Assembly (NCBI GenBank): GCA_002747325.1
Contig: PDOZ01000027.1
Location: forward strand, 92,939 to 156,938
Length of the DNA stretch: 64,000 nucleotides
DNA from: Rhodobacterales bacterium
GTDB taxonomy: Bacteria; Pseudomonadota; Alphaproteobacteria; Rhodobacterales; Rhodobacteraceae
Direction: 5' to 3'
Under the pieces are notes generated by a model, which had not been told where the DNA came from, made no database searches, and was given only the letters and a program-made list of their open reading frames with translations. Positions 61,929-64,000 of this stretch are shown piece after piece; within the stretch, counting starts at the first letter, position 1; every line of letters begins with the position of its first letter. Both the position numbers and the translations under genes were made by a program.

Positions 61929-62247
61929 CCCGGCACAGACCATGACAGCGGCCATTACGCCCGCGCATTCCGCCCGATGATCCGGGAAAGCGCATCCCCT
62001 TGATGTTTCAGAATGCTGTTGCCCCTTATGCAGCAGGCTTCAGGATTTCTCCCAAGACCCAACACGTTTGGTTGCGCGCGTCACCGGCTTTTTATCGAGT
62101 AGCAAAGCAAACCTGTCCCTCAGCGCCGAAAACTTGAAACCGCTTTCCTCCAACGGCGTATTACGAAAAACAACCGCATCTCCGGGGTCACAATCTATAG
62201 AGATGCCATGAAACAATCCGACATGGCGTTCACGCCCGGCAGGTCTG
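61929..62247. other. Gap with a possible gene remnant on the minus strand
   Basis: The minus strand is open from 62255 to a TGA at 62040 (RHVGLFHGISIDCDPGDAVV and further to GSWEKS) without a start codon. It looks protein-like and could be the C-terminus of a lost gene, but no family is recognised. Nothing else was seen between the TetR gene and this point. Confidence 0.3.
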
Positions 62248-62391
62248 TTGTCTGGCTATCTTTCCCCCCTATCCCTGTGGCATAACCGGGATGGAACCAC
62301 GATGCGGCTTGCAAACTCCAGAACACATGGCAAGCTTGCCCACCAAGGCCGCCGCGTGAGGCGCAACGGGGAAGCCCCTCAGGAGGGAGAC
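62248..62391 (+). pseudogene. Possible HNH toxin-tip fragment in frame with the SUKH gene
   Basis: In the frame of the following immunity gene the DNA reads LWHNRDGTTMRLANSRTHGK then LAHQGRRV. The spacing WH-x5-TM-x6-H-x4-H-x-G resembles the C-terminal end of WHH/AHH nuclease tips, with the second His changed to Asn. No upstream start or remainder is found. If translated it would be fused to the SUKH protein, but AGGAGGGAG before ATG 62392 indicates separate initiation. Confidence 0.4.
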
Positions 62392-62961
62392 ATGATCACC
62401 ATCGACGAAGCTGTCGCTGAAATGCGTCGCAAGGGGGATATTGAATGGGACGATGGAGAGCAGTGGTCTGAAGAAGACATTGCCGTTTTTGAGCGCGACG
62501 CTGCCGTTTACCGCGAGCGCAAAAGCCCTGCACGATTGAAATTGCCGAAACAGCTGAAAGAGTTCTTGTTAAAACATGGTAGCGTTGGGGCGGAAACCAA
62601 CAATGCGTTTGTGATCAATTTTCCGAGTGGGGCGCGGGCGAAAAATGAAATGGTTAGTGTTGGGCACGCAGTTGAAAACATGATAAATGATTCCAGAAGC
62701 TTTATTCCGCTCCTGTATGGCCCCAACCATGATCAGCTCATGCCGGGCCGCGTCCCTAACGGGTACGTTTTCATGGGCACCGCCGAAGGCGGACACGCCT
62801 ACCTTTTGATGGACGGCACGAACCCCGAAAACAACGCCGTCTACATCTGGGGCTTGGCCTATGATCCTTGGGGGGAAGGTGACAACACGCTTGGCATTGG
62901 CAAATGCGCCGATACGCTTGCGGAGTTTCTTTATAACCTACGGCCTTACGAAGACCTGTAG
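62392..62961 (+). CDS. SUKH (SMI1/KNR4) immunity protein 1 of the right-hand array
   Basis: 189 residues. LPKQLKEFLLKHGSVGAETN (about 50-70) and the C-terminal GYVFMGTAEGGHAYLLMDG, YIWGLAYDPWGEGDN and LAEFLYNL form the SUKH fold. The last 75 residues are nearly identical to those of the next gene while the N-terminal and middle parts differ. Strong ribosome site AGGAGGGAG. The family role is binding a matching toxin tip. Confidence 0.85.
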   Translation: MITIDEAVAEMRRKGDIEWDDGEQWSEEDIAVFERDAAVYRERKSPARLKLPKQLKEFLLKHGSVGAETNNAFVINFPSGARAKNEMVSVGHAVENMINDSRSFIPLLYGPNHDQLMPGRVPNGYVFMGTAEGGHAYLLMDGTNPENNAVYIWGLAYDPWGEGDNTLGIGKCADTLAEFLYNLRPYEDL

Positions 62962-63137
62962 CCTTGTCATGGCAAATCCTTTCCTGCCAAACGTGCTGGA
63001 CCGGTAATGCCGACGGGTAGGCGGACGATGGCGGGCGGGCACACTATCCGGAGGGCCGCATGACGAGAGATCCGGAGGCAATTTGATTAGGAGAAATCTG
63101 CTATGATCACGATAAAGCAAGCTATGGAAAAGATGGC
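62731..63137 (+). repeat. Repeated cassette A: 3' half of SUKH gene, spacer, start of next gene
   Basis: Near-identical to 63448-63844, including the non-coding spacer (TAGCCTTGTCATGGCAAATC and beyond) and the first 35 bases of the next gene. Only about ten bases are missing from the second spacer. Confidence 0.85.
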
Positions 63138-63678
63138 AACGGTTGAAAATTCTGACTGTGAGCCTCAGAACGCCTGGTCTGCGGAAGATGTCGCCAAATT
63201 GGAAGACGGCCTGGTATATTCGAGAATTCCGGGTGATGACGTCCGTAAGTTGTCGCTGCCGAGCCAGTTGAAAGAGTTTTTGCGAGAGGTTGGTATCTGT
63301 AGCGCCGGATATGACAATGCTTTTTTGGTAACGTTTGACAGCGGTGGTACTGCTATCAACGAAACACAGGTGATCGGTTCTGACTGTCCGGATAGAATAA
63401 TAGATTACTCAAAGACGTTTTTGCCATACTATTGTGGTGAAAACCGCGATCAGTTCATGCCGGGCCGCGTCCCTTACGGATACGTTTTCATGGGCACCGC
63501 CGAAGGCGGACACGCCTACCTTTTGATGGACGGCACCAACCCTGAGAACAACGCCGTCTACATCTGGGGCCTGGCCTATGATCCTTGGGGAGAAGGCGAC
63601 AACACGCTTGGCATTGGCAAATGCGCCGATACGCTTGCGGAGTTTCTCTATAACCTATGTTCGCGAGAAGACCTGTAG
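63103..63678 (+). CDS. SUKH immunity protein 2 of the right-hand array
   Basis: 191 residues. It begins MITIKQAMEKMATVEN, identical to the start of gene 3 for ten residues, has its own diverged centre (about 15-115, including LPSQLKEFLREVGICSAGYD), and shares the tail GYVFMGTAEGGHAYLLMDG onward with gene 1. The mosaic indicates recombination between conserved ends. GGAGAAATCTGCT is the ribosome site, 142 bases after gene 1. Confidence 0.87.
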   Translation: MITIKQAMEKMATVENSDCEPQNAWSAEDVAKLEDGLVYSRIPGDDVRKLSLPSQLKEFLREVGICSAGYDNAFLVTFDSGGTAINETQVIGSDCPDRIIDYSKTFLPYYCGENRDQFMPGRVPYGYVFMGTAEGGHAYLLMDGTNPENNAVYIWGLAYDPWGEGDNTLGIGKCADTLAEFLYNLCSREDL

Positions 63679-63844
63679 CCTTGTCATGGCAAATCCTTTC
63701 CTGCCAAACTTGCCGGACCGGAAATGACGACGGGTAGGCGGGCGGGCACACTATCCGGAGGGCCGCATGACGAGAGATCCAGAAACAATTTGATTGGGAG
63801 AAATCTGCTATGATCACGATAAAGCAAGCTATGGAAAAGATGGC
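63448..63844 (+). repeat. Repeated cassette B
   Basis: Second copy of 62731-63137, covering the shared 3' half, spacer and next 5' end. Confidence 0.85.
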
Positions 63845-64000
63845 GTCTGTTGAAAATTTCGATTGGGACCCTGAGCATCGCTGGTCAGCCGAGGAAGTCG
63901 ACGTTTTGGAGAGATCTCTAGTGTATTCGAGGGTCTCTCGCGAGGAGGATCGTATGCTGACGATTCCTAGTCAGCTGAAAGAATTCCTACTTGAAGTAGG
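63810..64000 (+). CDS. SUKH immunity protein 3 (cut by window end)
   Basis: 63 codons visible: MITIKQAMEKMASVENFDWD and IPSQLKEFLLEVG, the same family with another diverged centre. The gene and probably more of the array continue beyond the window. Start and ribosome site are identical to gene 2. Confidence 0.85.
   Translation, partial: MITIKQAMEKMASVENFDWDPEHRWSAEEVDVLERSLVYSRVSREEDRMLTIPSQLKEFLLEV

Overview
The window looks like a GC-rich alphaproteobacterial chromosome from the Rhodobacteraceae (Roseobacter-type). This rests on gene content seen directly: CtrA next to its DUF1153 partner SciP, DUF2842 beside purA, a GluQ/TrmFO pair, Rhodobacterales-type amino-acid ABC transport genes, and a 22-base intergenic repeat scattered between core genes. 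The species cannot be named from the sequence.

Layout. 1-10.6 kb: end of an unknown gene, DUF2842-purA, secG, pyrG, terB-like, then an amino-acid ABC operon (ATPase, binding protein, two permeases) followed by a class-I amidotransferase and a glutamine-synthetase-like ligase. 11-23 kb: tRNA-Asp, a deacetylase, trmFO-gluQ, hisI, an IscU-like protein, a 39-aa membrane protein, ligA-recG, ctrA, sciP and mnmA. 22.8-26.3 kb: bamA-skp-fabZ. 26.5-28.4 kb: a tightly overlapping five-gene lysis-type cassette (GH108 muramidase, holin, three small or membrane proteins). 28.4-46 kb: ccmE, argC, murI, LysR, CPBP protease, a small-RNA candidate, purL, a Cys-cluster protein, bolA-grxD, an RTX protein, rnd, purM-purN, tRNA-Ile(CAT), a uracil/xanthine permease, an unknown protein, an MBL-fold hydrolase and tRNA-Asn.

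46.05-53.2 kb, directly after tRNA-Asn, is an accessory island. It holds an unclassified reverse transcriptase, decayed phage genes (terminase-like, endonuclease VII-like), IS3 relics, a truncated WHH-type nuclease toxin tip whose stop overlaps the start of a SUKH (SMI1/KNR4) immunity gene, a second intact SUKH gene, and an AT-rich membrane protein between IS3 ends. 53.2-62 kb returns to ordinary genes: a polytopic membrane protein, an AAA+ ATPase, an enoyl-CoA hydratase, folD, chorismate mutase, and a TetR / CPBP / beta-lactamase-fold unit with a perfect 19-base operator candidate. 62.2-64 kb opens a second SUKH array of at least three genes with near-identical 3' halves and diverged centres, preceded by another toxin-tip-like fragment; it runs off the window.

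The most interesting material is the pair of orphan toxin-tip/immunity arrays, the reverse transcriptase with a structured non-coding leader, the domesticated lysis cassette 6 kb from ctrA-sciP (which invites a link to gene-transfer-agent release), and two interspersed repeat families: a 22-base gene-end motif with 13 copies and a 109-base element with terminal inverted repeats and 3 copies.
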